Assembly: GCA_964591605.1 (NCBI GenBank) | Contig: CAZQEN010000039.1 | Coordinates: forward strand, 1 to 32,783 | Direction of reading: 5' to 3' | Length of the DNA stretch: 32,783 nt | DNA from: CAYLLT01 sp964591605 | GTDB lineage: Bacteria > Planctomycetota > Phycisphaerae > UBA1845 > PWPN01 | Shown here: in pieces, positions 17,566 through 27,166 of the stretch | Layout: the number at the start of each line of letters is the position of its first letter | Position numbering within the stretch: the first letter of the stretch is position 1 | Notes under the pieces: model-generated | The model's input: only the letters and a program-made list of their open reading frames with translations | What the model was told of the DNA's origin: nothing | Database searches by the model: none | Program-made: the position numbers and the translations under genes

Positions 17566-17665
17566 GGCGTTGCCCGCAACCGGATTTGAGATCTGAGATT
17601 TGAGATGAAGGCGTCTCAGGAATCTGCGCAGGGCGTGAGGAATCTGAGGGTGTGTGGCACGGAGA
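17566..17665 (+). repeat. ~100-base dispersed repeat, copy 2
   Basis: The collinear match of 14666-14765. Here the copy is followed by an ATG at 17671 opening only a short unconvincing frame (MRLLAALQSLW...), not a recognisable gene. This suggests a duplicated upstream region whose gene has been lost, or an independent repeat. The gene-free stretch 17431-17749 otherwise holds only member A. Confidence 0.65.
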
Positions 17666-17749
17666 ACACAATGCGGCTATTGGCCGCGCTGCAATCTCTG
17701 TGGCCATCAAGAATGCAGCTTTGGGATTCTCGCTGCCGGCGGGCGGTTT

Positions 17750-18244
17750 TCAGTGGATCAGGAACGCCGGATGGTGCGACACGGGGCCGCGGGGGGATGG
17801 CCCGGTGATCGGCAGGGACATGAAGACCTCGGGGGGAACGCCGTCCATCGTCAGGCCGGGGTCGTGCCTGAACCCGAAGCGCCGGTAGTAGACGGGGTCG
17901 CCCACCACGACGCATCCGGCCGCACCCCGTCGGCCGAGGGCGGCCAGACCGGCCTCGATCAACTGCCGGCCGATCCCCCGCCGCTGCAGACCGGGGGTCA
18001 CGGCGACGGGGCCGAGGGCGAACCACTCGCAGTCCTTCCCGTCGATCTGCACCGGCGAGAAGGCGACGTGCCCGGCTACCTGCCCGTCGACCTCGGCCAC
18101 CAGCGAGACGGTCAGGGCACCGGCGCGTCTGAGCCCCTCGACGATCAGATGCTCGGTGTGATGGCTGTAGGGGTGATCGGCAAATGCCTCTATGAGGAGC
18201 TGCGAGATCGCCTCCTGATCGGCCGGCGTTTCAGGTCGAATCAT
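17750..18244 (-). CDS. GNAT-family N-acetyltransferase (YhbS-like)
   Basis: A 164-residue acetyl-CoA-dependent acetyltransferase with an unknown amine acceptor, cytoplasmic. It begins MIRPETPADQEAI as these proteins usually do. It has the acetyl-CoA pyrophosphate loop QRRGIG at 87-92 after LGPVAVTPGLQ, and ends with the YhbS-like segment YYRRFGFRHDPGLTMDGVPPE. Length and motif order are normal, so it appears intact. A TTGACA promoter lies just upstream and would make an almost leaderless transcript. It lies between secreted carbohydrate enzymes without an evident link. Confidence 0.88.
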   Translation of the reverse strand: MIRPETPADQEAISQLLIEAFADHPYSHHTEHLIVEGLRRAGALTVSLVAEVDGQVAGHVAFSPVQIDGKDCEWFALGPVAVTPGLQRRGIGRQLIEAGLAALGRRGAAGCVVVGDPVYYRRFGFRHDPGLTMDGVPPEVFMSLPITGPSPRGPVSHHPAFLIH

Positions 18245-18251
18245 CTTCGGG

Positions 18252-18281
18252 ATTGTGATGCGGTCGATCGGTCCATGTCAA
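18252..18281 (-). promoter_or_regulatory. Promoter of the GNAT gene, possibly leaderless
   Basis: On the minus strand a perfect TTGACA (18281-18276) and CACAAT (18257-18252) are separated by 18 bases. The -10 ends only 7 bases before the ATG at 18244, so the transcript would begin at or near the start codon. No Shine-Dalgarno sequence is visible there, which fits leaderless initiation. Confidence 0.4.
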
Positions 18282-18608
18282 CCAGAGTCCAAAAAAGAGG
18301 TAACTTCTTCTACCAAGCCAGACCGGCCAGACGCAGGTCTCAGCGCCCCGCGGCGCTTTCTGCGGACCGGGCGCAGCGGCGGCGGAGCTTGCCCGCGGCG
18401 AAGGGCTGCGGGTATGAGAGGGGTTCGCACGAAGGGCGGGCAACCGCGTGAACCCCTCGCTGACGCTTCGGGCTCCATTGCGGGTGCGTGGACGCTCAAC
18501 ACGCACCGCGCCTTCGGCGGATCACGGCCGCCACAGGGGGCGGCCGCTACGAGACTGTGATACCGAAAAAGGAAAGACGATGGACCCTGGACGTCCGGAG
18601 AGTGCAAC
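18282..18608. other. Gene-free region with 9-bp inverted repeat and dispersed-repeat text
   Basis: No gene is supported here. GAGGGGTTC (18418-18426) and GAACCCCTC (18450-18458) form a 9-bp inverted repeat, followed by GCTGACGCTTCGGGCTCC. Bases 18539-18573 (GGCGGCCGCTACGAG...TACCGAAAA) match the second half of the degenerate element seen at 17.4 and 20.0 kb. The ribosome site GGAG of the next gene lies at the right end. The composition suggests old mobile or palindromic repeats. Confidence 0.45.
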
Positions 18609-19982
18609 ATGATCGGCAACATGGTGTGGGTGGCGGTGGTTCTATCCTGCGGTGCGGCGGCAACCGCCGAGCCGGCGTACCGGCCGATCCTGCTGTTTCT
18701 GCAGGCGTCGGACGCCCGTGATGGCCGCGGGACGCTGTCGTTCGAGGCGAACCCGCTGCAGCTTCGCGGCAACGTCGAGCTGGCCGGGGCGGCCGCATCG
18801 GCGCCGGCGGATGCGCACCCGCGCGGTTTTCACCCGCTGCTGGCCGTCCCGCGAGCCGACGGGAGCTGCCAGGTCTTTGCCTGCACGCACGAGGAGGCGG
18901 GCACCGAGCCCAGGACGTTCCGCTGGCGGCTGTACCGCGGGCTGACCCCGGACGGGCACCGCCTGACCGAGTGGCGGGAGGTGTTTCGCAACCCCGACGG
19001 GCCGTGGCTGATCGAATCCCTGATGATCCACCAGCCGACGACCGGCCGGCTGCTCTTCTACACGTGGAGCCGCCATCCGCAGCCCGAAAAGGGGCACGCG
19101 GTGTGGGGCTTCGCCAGCGACGATGGCCTGGCCTGGAAGCCGCTGTCCGGCGAGTCCCTTTACCAGGAACACGATGCATTCGGGGGCATGTGGAAGGACG
19201 CGACGGGCGAGTTTCTGATCGCCCAGGTGACCCAGCAGGCGTGGAAGAAGCCTTACGGCGACAACATCGGTTCGGGCCGGCGGCGCGTGCTGACTATCCG
19301 CACCAGCCGCGACGGCGTGCGCTGGAGCACAGTGGAGGCGGCGGGGCCGGGCGGATTGATCACGCCGGACGCCCACGACCCGGCCGACCTGGAGTTCTAC
19401 CGCATGCACCCGTTCGCGTACGGCGACCGCTACGTGGCCATGGCGGACCTGTATGCGGCCAGCCCGCTGGTGCCCGACAAGCACGGCCCGCACCTGACGT
19501 GCGAGTGGTGGGTCAGCCCGGATGCGATCCGCTGGGACCGGCCGTGGCGCAGCGTCCCCGCGCAGGGCGAGGCCCCCTACCCGGTCAAGATGTCGCCGAT
19601 GTGGTTCGGCCGCGAGATGCTCTTCTGGGTGGGCGGCCAGGTCTTCGGATTGCCGGAGTATCGCATCGCCTCGATCGGATCGCAGTCCAACGCCGAGTTC
19701 TCGAGCCGCGTCTTCGAGATGCCGGCCCGAAACCTGCTGCTCAACGCGGCGGTGCCCGCGGGGAGAGGGCTGTTCAATCAGGCGTACGTCACGGTGGAAC
19801 TGCAGGATGAGACGGGCCGCGGTATCCCCGGCTACGGGCACGATCAGTGCGTGCTGAAGGCAGTGGACGATACCCGCATTCCGCTGAAATGGGGTACGCG
19901 GACCGGGCAGGAGCTGGCCGGTCGGCAGATGATGCTGCGATTCCGCCTGCGCGGTGCGCGGGTGTATGCCGTGGGGTCCTGA
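18609..19982 (+). CDS. Secreted beta-propeller protein, GH32/GH43-like
   Basis: A 457-residue exported protein with a signal peptide (MIGNMVWVAVVLSCGAAATA). It has repeated blade motifs such as GHAVWGFASDDGLAWKPL, IRTSRDGVRWSTVE and WWVSPDAIRWDRPW, as in five-bladed propellers of sialidase or GH32/GH43-type enzymes. The C-terminal ~90 residues form a beta-sandwich (LLLNAAVPAG, VTVELQDETGRGIPGYG, MLRFRLRGARVYAV) like the tail of GH32-type proteins. I cannot point to a catalytic acid set with certainty, so it could be a sugar-binding or inactive relative. The ATG has GGAG 8 to 9 bases upstream. Confidence 0.7.
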   Translation: MIGNMVWVAVVLSCGAAATAEPAYRPILLFLQASDARDGRGTLSFEANPLQLRGNVELAGAAASAPADAHPRGFHPLLAVPRADGSCQVFACTHEEAGTEPRTFRWRLYRGLTPDGHRLTEWREVFRNPDGPWLIESLMIHQPTTGRLLFYTWSRHPQPEKGHAVWGFASDDGLAWKPLSGESLYQEHDAFGGMWKDATGEFLIAQVTQQAWKKPYGDNIGSGRRRVLTIRTSRDGVRWSTVEAAGPGGLITPDAHDPADLEFYRMHPFAYGDRYVAMADLYAASPLVPDKHGPHLTCEWWVSPDAIRWDRPWRSVPAQGEAPYPVKMSPMWFGREMLFWVGGQVFGLPEYRIASIGSQSNAEFSSRVFEMPARNLLLNAAVPAGRGLFNQAYVTVELQDETGRGIPGYGHDQCVLKAVDDTRIPLKWGTRTGQELAGRQMMLRFRLRGARVYAVGS

Positions 19983-20009
19983 CCGTGCAGAGGTGGGCCG
20001 GAGGGCGTG

Positions 20010-20081
20010 CTGCCGGCGTTTTCGGCATCTCGGTTTTGTCGCGGCTGCCAACAGTCGCTTGCCAAGAACGGCATGACCAAT
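20010..20081 (+). repeat. Degenerate intergenic element, member B
   Basis: Blocks CTGCCGGCGTTTTCGGCAT, GCGGCTGCCAAC and TTGCCAAGAACGGCATGA follow the same order as member A at 17434-17517. It again lies just after the stop of a secreted-enzyme gene. Conservation is moderate and judged by eye. Confidence 0.4.
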
Positions 20082-20173
20082 GGGAATCGAGACGGTCTGG
20101 CCGACAACGGCACTGCGCTCGAGGGCAGGATCTCATAGAGACTTTGGCTCTTGCGATAACGAGGGGGGTCGCT

Positions 20174-21169
20174 TCAGCGCCAGCCGATGCGGGTGCCCTT
20201 GACCCATTCGACGTGGGTGTCGGCGAAGATGGCGTTGGAGCCGCCGCCCTGACTGGTGCGGTGGCTGCCCACGTTGTAGCGGAGGCTGCCGAGAGCCAGG
20301 TGCTCGCCCTGGGCGCACCACGAGATGGTAAACTCGGACAGGCTGGCCCGCTCGACCTTGCGGGCCTCGGAGAGGCTCCAGCGGCGGTGATAGCGGTGGA
20401 AGAACGGGTTGTCGGGCCGGTCGTCGTCCCAGCGCTTCTGGCCCGACGCAAGACGCGCGTTGGGATCCGCGACGCGGTTCCACGTCAGCGCGGAATACTT
20501 CACGACGCCGTCCTCGGGTGCGCCGCCCGGCACGCTCTGGATGCGATTGTTGCGGATGATCAGGTCGGACCAGAGCCAGGTGTGGTAGCTGTCGAACCGG
20601 CCCCGCATTTCGACATACTGCGTGTTGGTCCGCGGGTCCGTCTGCTGGATCTCCTCTCCGTCGCCCCGGCCGCGCTGAAACGGGCAGGCAAAGTGCTCGG
20701 GCATCATCCGATTCTCGAATTCGTCCCGGATCGCGCAGCCCTGAGCGCCGCCCCAGTTCTCGTCGGGGTTGAAAAACTGGCCGGGGACGGCGGTGGACTG
20801 CGTGTAGCGCATCCCGCGGGTGCCGCGGTCGTACATGTGCAGGGCCACCGACAGCCAGGAACCCTTGGCGGGCACATGGTGGCCCACGGGATTCGGCCGG
20901 TGTCGCGGATCGCCGTTGGCGTAATAGTTGAACATGATCGGGACGTATTGCTGGTAGTCCTGGCGGTAGAGCTCGACGGCGCCGGCGATCTGCTTGCAGT
21001 TCGCCTTGCACACGCCGATCCTGGCCTGCTCGCGGGCCTGGCGCAGCGAAGGGATCAGGATGGCCGCCAGCACGGCGATCATCGCGACAACGACCAGCAC
21101 CTCGATGAGCGTGAAACCCCGGGTGGCCAACTCAGTCCGAGTCCAACGCCCCTCTGTCCCCGGATGCAT
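20174..21169 (-). CDS. Pseudopilin-like protein with prepilin cleavage site
   Basis: A 331-residue protein with the class III signal RG|FTLIEVLVVVAMIAVLAAILIPSL, cleavage being expected after Gly18 with methylation of Phe19 and the conserved Glu at +5 (residue 23). The large globular remainder ends with SNAIFADTHVEWVKG, a variant of the FxDGHV segment of the abundant planctomycete prepilin-type proteins. Such proteins probably reach the inner membrane and may join a type II secretion or pilus-like fibre. Six Cys residues could form disulfides. The ATG at 21169 follows GAGG at 7 bases; the frame extends upstream to 21232 without similarity. It is divergent from the amidohydrolase gene. Confidence 0.82.
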   Translation of the reverse strand: MHPGTEGRWTRTELATRGFTLIEVLVVVAMIAVLAAILIPSLRQAREQARIGVCKANCKQIAGAVELYRQDYQQYVPIMFNYYANGDPRHRPNPVGHHVPAKGSWLSVALHMYDRGTRGMRYTQSTAVPGQFFNPDENWGGAQGCAIRDEFENRMMPEHFACPFQRGRGDGEEIQQTDPRTNTQYVEMRGRFDSYHTWLWSDLIIRNNRIQSVPGGAPEDGVVKYSALTWNRVADPNARLASGQKRWDDDRPDNPFFHRYHRRWSLSEARKVERASLSEFTISWCAQGEHLALGSLRYNVGSHRTSQGGGSNAIFADTHVEWVKGTRIGWR

Positions 21170-21315
21170 GTCATGTCCTCGCCAGAGATGAGTGCACTTC
21201 TCATTGTACGACTGCGGCTGGCCGGCCCGCAATGCCCGCGTCGGCCATTGTCCGGCCGGTGAGGGGGTATGATGACGGACTCGCGATCACGAGTTTTCTG
21301 TCGGGAGGAACCTGA

Positions 21316-22485
21316 TTGAACCGCCGCGCGTTTCTCAAATCGGCAATGGTTTCCGGCGTCACGTCGGTTGTGGCGGGCTCGGCACGGGGCGTCGACGCCG
21401 CGGAGCCGGCAGCGAGCCGCCCGGCGGGCCCGCAGGGCACCGGAACATCACCGTCCACGGACGTTTTTCTCAGACCGGACGGCCGGGGGCCTGAGCCGGC
21501 CCAGGAACACGATCAGGTCTTCTTTGAGCGCGAGCTGCGGAGTTTCGTGCCCGAGCGGATCCTGGACGCGCACGCGCATCTCTGGCGGGCCGGGCACGAG
21601 GGGATCCACACCATCGCGGGTGATGCCGGCGCCGACACCTACGGCGACCTGGTGCGGCAGGTGCAGGGGCGACGTTCGAGCGCGGCGGTGTTTATTCCCT
21701 CCTTTGAGGGTCCGGGCGGAAGATTTGACGACGAGACGCTCCGCGCTGCGGCCAACGCATGGGTGGCCGGCGAATCGGCCCGCGCACGGTGTCCGGGGCT
21801 GTTCATGGTCCGGCCGGGCGACGACCCGGAGTGGGTGCGGGAGCAGGTGAAGCGCCTGCAACTGGCGGGTCTCAAGTGTTACCACACCCTGGCCCGTGTC
21901 ATACCGACCTGGGAGGCACAGATTCCGGACTATCTCCCGGAACGACTGGTGCAGGTCGCGCATCAGGAGCGGTGGGCGATCGTGCTGCACCTGGTGCGTT
22001 CCCGCGCGGTGGCCGACGCGGGCAATCTTCACTGGATCCGCACGTACTGCGAGCGTTACCCGGACATGCGGTTGATCCTCGCCCATGCGGCGCGCGGCTT
22101 TCAGCCCGCGCACAACCTCGAGGGGCTGCCCGCGCTCGCCGGCCTGGGCAATCTCTACTTCGATACCTCCGCGAACTGCGAACCCATCGCCCATCAGGCG
22201 ATCATCCGGCTCATCGGTCACCGCCGCCTGATGTATGGAACGGACTTCCCCACCTGCAACCTCCGCGGCCGGTCTGTGGCGGTCGCCGACTCGTTTGTCT
22301 GGCTGCGCGGCGACTCGCCCGTCTGGGGCGAGAAGCACGCACAGATCAGGCCGCTGCTGGTGGGCCTCGAGCACCTCCGCGCGCTCAAGTGGGCCTGTTG
22401 GGCCGAGCGCCTCGGCGATGCCGCGGTGGAGGACATCTTCTGGAACAACGCGACGAAGGTGTTCGGATACGGGAAGCGGGTGTAA
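21316..22485 (+). CDS. Tat-exported amidohydrolase (amidohydrolase_2-type TIM barrel)
   Basis: A 389-residue metal-dependent hydrolase or decarboxylase-like protein. The N-terminus NRRAFLKSAMVSGVTSVVAG is a twin-arginine signal, so it should be exported folded. Metal-site motifs are DAHAHLW (His86, His88), His225 in VLHLVRS, His257 in LAHAARGF and Asp310 in YGTDFP, with Lys187 in GLKCYH; this is the usual amidohydrolase ligand order. The substrate is unknown. The start is TTG at 21316, supported by a strong GGGAGGAA 6 to 7 bases upstream and by the Tat motif beginning at once. It is followed after 283 bases by the GH99/GH71-like gene on the same strand. Confidence 0.85.
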   Translation: MNRRAFLKSAMVSGVTSVVAGSARGVDAAEPAASRPAGPQGTGTSPSTDVFLRPDGRGPEPAQEHDQVFFERELRSFVPERILDAHAHLWRAGHEGIHTIAGDAGADTYGDLVRQVQGRRSSAAVFIPSFEGPGGRFDDETLRAAANAWVAGESARARCPGLFMVRPGDDPEWVREQVKRLQLAGLKCYHTLARVIPTWEAQIPDYLPERLVQVAHQERWAIVLHLVRSRAVADAGNLHWIRTYCERYPDMRLILAHAARGFQPAHNLEGLPALAGLGNLYFDTSANCEPIAHQAIIRLIGHRRLMYGTDFPTCNLRGRSVAVADSFVWLRGDSPVWGEKHAQIRPLLVGLEHLRALKWACWAERLGDAAVEDIFWNNATKVFGYGKRV

Positions 22486-22667
22486 AGCCGGTCGCGGGCG
22501 GCCGGCAGGGGCCTTGCCCATCATGCGGGCAGGTCACGGCTCGTGCGGCAGGCCGGTCGCTGATGCTCCCGGTTCTGACTGGTGCCCTGCCCGACTGGCC
22601 GAGCCGTCGATGCGGCACGTCCGTTCACGGTCCGATGGAGTGCGGTTCGGCGCCGTGTTATGGTAGG

Positions 22668-22709
22668 CCGGAGCGAGCGGTCGGTGCGCAGCGGGAAGAG
22701 GCGCTCCGG
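22668..22709. other. 8-bp inverted repeat in the leader of the GH99-like gene
   Basis: CCGGAGCG (22668-22675) pairs with CGCTCCGG (22702-22709) around a 26-base loop. It stands about 60 bases before the ATG at 22769, in the otherwise featureless 22486-22768 spacer. It could be a leader hairpin or a chance palindrome in GC-rich DNA. Confidence 0.3.
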
Positions 22710-22768
22710 CCCGCGCTGCACGCAGAAGCCGCGTTTCACGTCCCGACCACTCTGGTCAGGAGAATCTG

Positions 22769-23857
22769 ATGCTTCTATTTCCGATGTTGTTGTCCGCCGT
22801 CGTCCTCGCGGCCGACGTGCCTTCCTCGCGTCCCGCGGTCCCGGAGCGCGCGGTGCCCGTGCTGGGCATGTGGTACACCGTCTGGTGGACGGCCGACGAC
22901 CAGCATCGGCACTGGGTCAACTGCCATCGGTTCCCCGCCCGCGGCCGGTACAGCGCCGGCGACCCGGAGGTGATCGAGAGCCACTACCGTCAGATGCGCG
23001 ACCTGGGCGTCGATTTCCTGATCCTGGACGACACCAACTGCATCGGCAACGACGGCGGACGCATCAACGACAACATCCGGGCGTGGTTCGACTTCATGGA
23101 CGCACGGCCGGCCTCCGAGCGGATCCCGATGTGCATCGCCGGCGGCGGCGAGATGCGCGAGGCCGGGCGGGCCGCCCAGCAGCGGGCCGGCGACTTCTAT
23201 CACCAGCACTGGGCGAAGCGGCCGAGCTACTTCCACCTGGCCGGCAGGCCGCTCCTGATTGTCGACACCGACGACAACTATGGACCCGGTGACTGGGACG
23301 ATGCCCGCTTCACCGTCCGATGGGCCTACAACGGCGACAACCACGAGTCCATGGGCCGCCGGCAGACCTGGGGCTGGGGCTCGTACGAGCCGGCGCCGAT
23401 TCTGCCCGAGTGCATGAGCATCTGGCCCGGTCACCGGTTTCCCCGGCACGTGGTCCAGCTCGGTCACGACCCGCTCGAGCAGGCGCGGGAAGGTGGCCGG
23501 CTCTACGTCCGCATGTGGCTTCGCGTGCTCAAGGCCCGCCCGCAGTACGTGACGGTGGCCGACTGGAACAACTTCGAGGAAGACACGGCGATTGAAAACA
23601 GCTACGGCTGGGAGGATGCCGCCGGCTACGCGGCGCCCGAGCTCTACACCCGCATCACCCGGGCCTGTTCCCGGCTGCGCCGGGAGCAACTCGTCAAGGG
23701 TGAGTACTACCGCGATGAGAAGAAACCGGAGGTATACCTGTTCGACGGCCGGGGCCTCGTCCATCAGTCGGCGATGCCGACGCGAACCGCGGTGATCGAG
23801 GTGCCGGCCGGACTGCTCGATCGCATCCGCCAGCGGCTGCCTGCGGCGAGTCCGTGA
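22769..23857 (+). CDS. Secreted GH99/GH71-like TIM-barrel protein
   Basis: A 362-residue exported protein with a short signal peptide (MLLFPMLLSAVVLAADV). It starts its barrel with VLGMWYTVWWT, continues with GVDFLILDDTN (Asp87/Asp88) and has VADWNNFEEDTAIENS near 263-278, the place of the YNEWxEGTxIE catalytic segment of GH99 and its relatives. Glu270 and Glu271 are therefore candidate catalytic residues. The family acts on alpha-mannosides or alpha-glucans; substrate here is not determinable. The ATG follows AGGAGA at 6 bases. It lies downstream of the amidohydrolase on the same strand and converges with the second pseudopilin gene. Confidence 0.65.
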   Translation: MLLFPMLLSAVVLAADVPSSRPAVPERAVPVLGMWYTVWWTADDQHRHWVNCHRFPARGRYSAGDPEVIESHYRQMRDLGVDFLILDDTNCIGNDGGRINDNIRAWFDFMDARPASERIPMCIAGGGEMREAGRAAQQRAGDFYHQHWAKRPSYFHLAGRPLLIVDTDDNYGPGDWDDARFTVRWAYNGDNHESMGRRQTWGWGSYEPAPILPECMSIWPGHRFPRHVVQLGHDPLEQAREGGRLYVRMWLRVLKARPQYVTVADWNNFEEDTAIENSYGWEDAAGYAAPELYTRITRACSRLRREQLVKGEYYRDEKKPEVYLFDGRGLVHQSAMPTRTAVIEVPAGLLDRIRQRLPAASP

Positions 23858-23954
23858 CCCGAAGCCGTGGCGAGCCTTCCGCCAGGCTGGGCCGGGCGCA
23901 TGTACGGTCCAGCCGCGCAGCGGGCCATCACGCGGCCGGAAATCCGGAGGCGAT

Positions 23955-24815
23955 TCACTGAATGGGTGCAGTGCGGGCGGCGTCGACGTTCTTGACGCCA
24001 AAGCGCGAGAGCCACGCGCCGTAGTTCACCTCGTCAAGCGGCGAGCCGCCGGGCGGCAGGCCCGCGGCGTGCCCGTCGAGGAAGCCGGCGTTGGTGAATC
24101 GGTTCATGTGCAGCTTGCGGGCGACGCGGCGCACCCCCGCCTCTTCCGTGACGTTGACGCAATCCTTGCCTTCCGGCAGATGCGAGCCGGTCCAGACGGT
24201 CATCGTCTCCAGCGCGGGTCGATTGAGCGAGCCCTGAGTCCAGTTCTCGCGGGCGTCCTGAACGGTATCGCCGCCGGGGTGACCGGCGATGTGGGCCACT
24301 TTGTCTTCGCGCTCGGCGTCGGCCAGATACACGATCTGGTCCGCGCGACGGTACGACTCCACCCGCAGGCTGGACATCTTCGTCCAGGAACCGTCCGCGG
24401 CCGGCCCGCGGGGGTTCATCGCATTCGCCACATAGTCGAGAAACGGACCCGGCTGACCCGATTCGCGCTCCGGGCATTGAAAGAGAGGAGCCTTGTCGAC
24501 GGGGGCGATGGTCCCGGGGAAGCGCAACCCCACTTTGCGGGCCAGTTGGGTGGCCCATGCCGGCTGGCCGATTTCAGAAGCGGCGGGAAGGTAACCCCGA
24601 TGATCAGACGCGTAAATCAGGGCGGCGCCCTGAAGCTGGTGGAGGTTGCTCAGGCAGCGGACGCTTCGCGTCTGAGCCCGGGCCCGCGCAAAGGTGGGCA
24701 GGAGGATGGCAATCAGCAGCGCAATGATCGTGATGGCGACAAGGGTCTCTAAAAGCGTGAACCCCGCCTGCCGACCGGAGCGCCGTTTGTGTCTAGGCCC
24801 ACTGGGTCTCAACAT
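23955..24815 (-). CDS. Pseudopilin-like protein with prepilin cleavage site and DGH motif
   Basis: A 286-residue protein with a basic leader and the signal AG|FTLLETLVAITIIALLIAILLPTF, with the +5 Glu present (residue 23). After the helix comes RCLSNLHQLQGAALIYASDHRGYLPA, the typical start of planctomycete prepilin-type proteins, and near residue 245-250 NAGFLDGHAAGLPP, their characteristic FxDGHA segment. Expected role: minor pilin/pseudopilin of an inner-membrane fibre. It is divergent from ispF, and the two share a 312-base spacer containing a palindromic operator-like site. Confidence 0.85.
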   Translation of the reverse strand: MLRPSGPRHKRRSGRQAGFTLLETLVAITIIALLIAILLPTFARARAQTRSVRCLSNLHQLQGAALIYASDHRGYLPAASEIGQPAWATQLARKVGLRFPGTIAPVDKAPLFQCPERESGQPGPFLDYVANAMNPRGPAADGSWTKMSSLRVESYRRADQIVYLADAEREDKVAHIAGHPGGDTVQDARENWTQGSLNRPALETMTVWTGSHLPEGKDCVNVTEEAGVRRVARKLHMNRFTNAGFLDGHAAGLPPGGSPLDEVNYGAWLSRFGVKNVDAARTAPIQ

Positions 24816-25050
24816 GGAACCCCAGCACGTCCAAGTTGTCGACCACGCTGTTCGAAATGAAGGCCACGTGTCCTTCGCGCTAGTACTTTACCACCCGTTT
24901 TCGCGGCACGCACCCGAAAAACGTCAGAATTCTCCTCAATTTCTGGGAATAACTCACCTCGGGCGGCGTTGACGCGCCGACGGCAGCCATGCCTGCGACC
25001 GGAGTGCCACAGGAGGCTGTCACAGCACGACTTACAATCGCAGGAACATA

Positions 25051-25064
25051 GTGAAACGTTTCAC
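25051..25064. promoter_or_regulatory. Perfect palindrome GTGAAACGTTTCAC, LacI-family operator-like
   Basis: A 14-base perfect palindrome with central CG and TGAAA/TTTCA arms, the architecture of LacI/GalR-family operators. It lies 63 bases before the ispF ATG and 235 bases before the divergent pseudopilin ATG. A weak candidate promoter for ispF, TTGATT (25084-25089) and TACTGT (25107-25112) with a 17-base spacer, lies just downstream, so a bound repressor would sit immediately upstream of it. No LacI-type regulator is in the window. The rest of the spacer 24816-25127 shows nothing else. Confidence 0.45.
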
Positions 25065-25127
25065 AGCGACCGGACCCTCCGGGTTGATTTCACCCGGGGA
25101 GCGGCTTACTGTAGCGGGCACAGGCTC

Positions 25128-25628
25128 ATGGAACGACCTCCCATCCTCCATCGCGTGGGCATCGGCACAGACCTCCATCGTCTGGAAGTGGGTCGCCCCC
25201 TGATTCTGGGGCATGTCCGCATTCCCTATGACCGGGGGCCCGCCGCTCACAGCGACGGCGATGTGGTGCTTCATGCCCTCATCGATGCCCTGGCGGGTGC
25301 GGCCGGATTACCCGATATTGGGGAGATGTTCCCGGACAGCGACCCCGCGTATCGAGGTGCCGACAGTGCGCGATTGCTGCAGTCGGCCCTGGCCGAGGTC
25401 GGCAAGCGGGGTTTTGTCCCGGTGAACGTCGACGTCACCGTTCACGCCGAGCGGCCCCGGCTGGGCCCGCACAAGAAGCTCATTCGTGAGGAAGTGGCCC
25501 GGCTGCTGGGCCTGCCCGTGGAGGCGGTCAGCATCAAGGCGAAAACCAATGAGGGCGTGGACGCGGTCGGCCGGGGCGAAGCCGTCGCCTGCACCGCCAT
25601 TGTCGGACTCCGAGCCACCCAGGCCTGA
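25128..25628 (+). CDS. ispF: 2-C-methyl-D-erythritol 2,4-cyclodiphosphate synthase
   Basis: A 166-residue cytoplasmic enzyme of the MEP isoprenoid pathway that cyclises CDP-methylerythritol 2-phosphate, releasing CMP. Zinc ligands Asp15 and His17 are in GTDLHRL and His49 in HSDGDVVLHAL. DIGEMFPDSDP, VDVTVHAERP, KAKTNEGVDAVGRGE and the typical C-terminus are all present, so the protein is complete. The ATG at 25128 has AGG 5 bases upstream and gives the usual length; the open frame further upstream (from 24969) has no similarity. It is 11 bases before cysS and probably co-transcribed with it. Confidence 0.96.
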   Translation: MERPPILHRVGIGTDLHRLEVGRPLILGHVRIPYDRGPAAHSDGDVVLHALIDALAGAAGLPDIGEMFPDSDPAYRGADSARLLQSALAEVGKRGFVPVNVDVTVHAERPRLGPHKKLIREEVARLLGLPVEAVSIKAKTNEGVDAVGRGEAVACTAIVGLRATQA

Positions 25629-25639
25629 CAGGAAACCGT

Positions 25640-27157
<1,518 letters not shown>

Positions 27158-27166
27158 TGGTTTCAT

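Noticed and set aside
17605..17808. Short plus-strand frame after repeat copy 2 (MKASQESAQG...)
   Set aside because: It begins inside the repeat, has no similarity or ribosome site, and overlaps the end of the GNAT gene.
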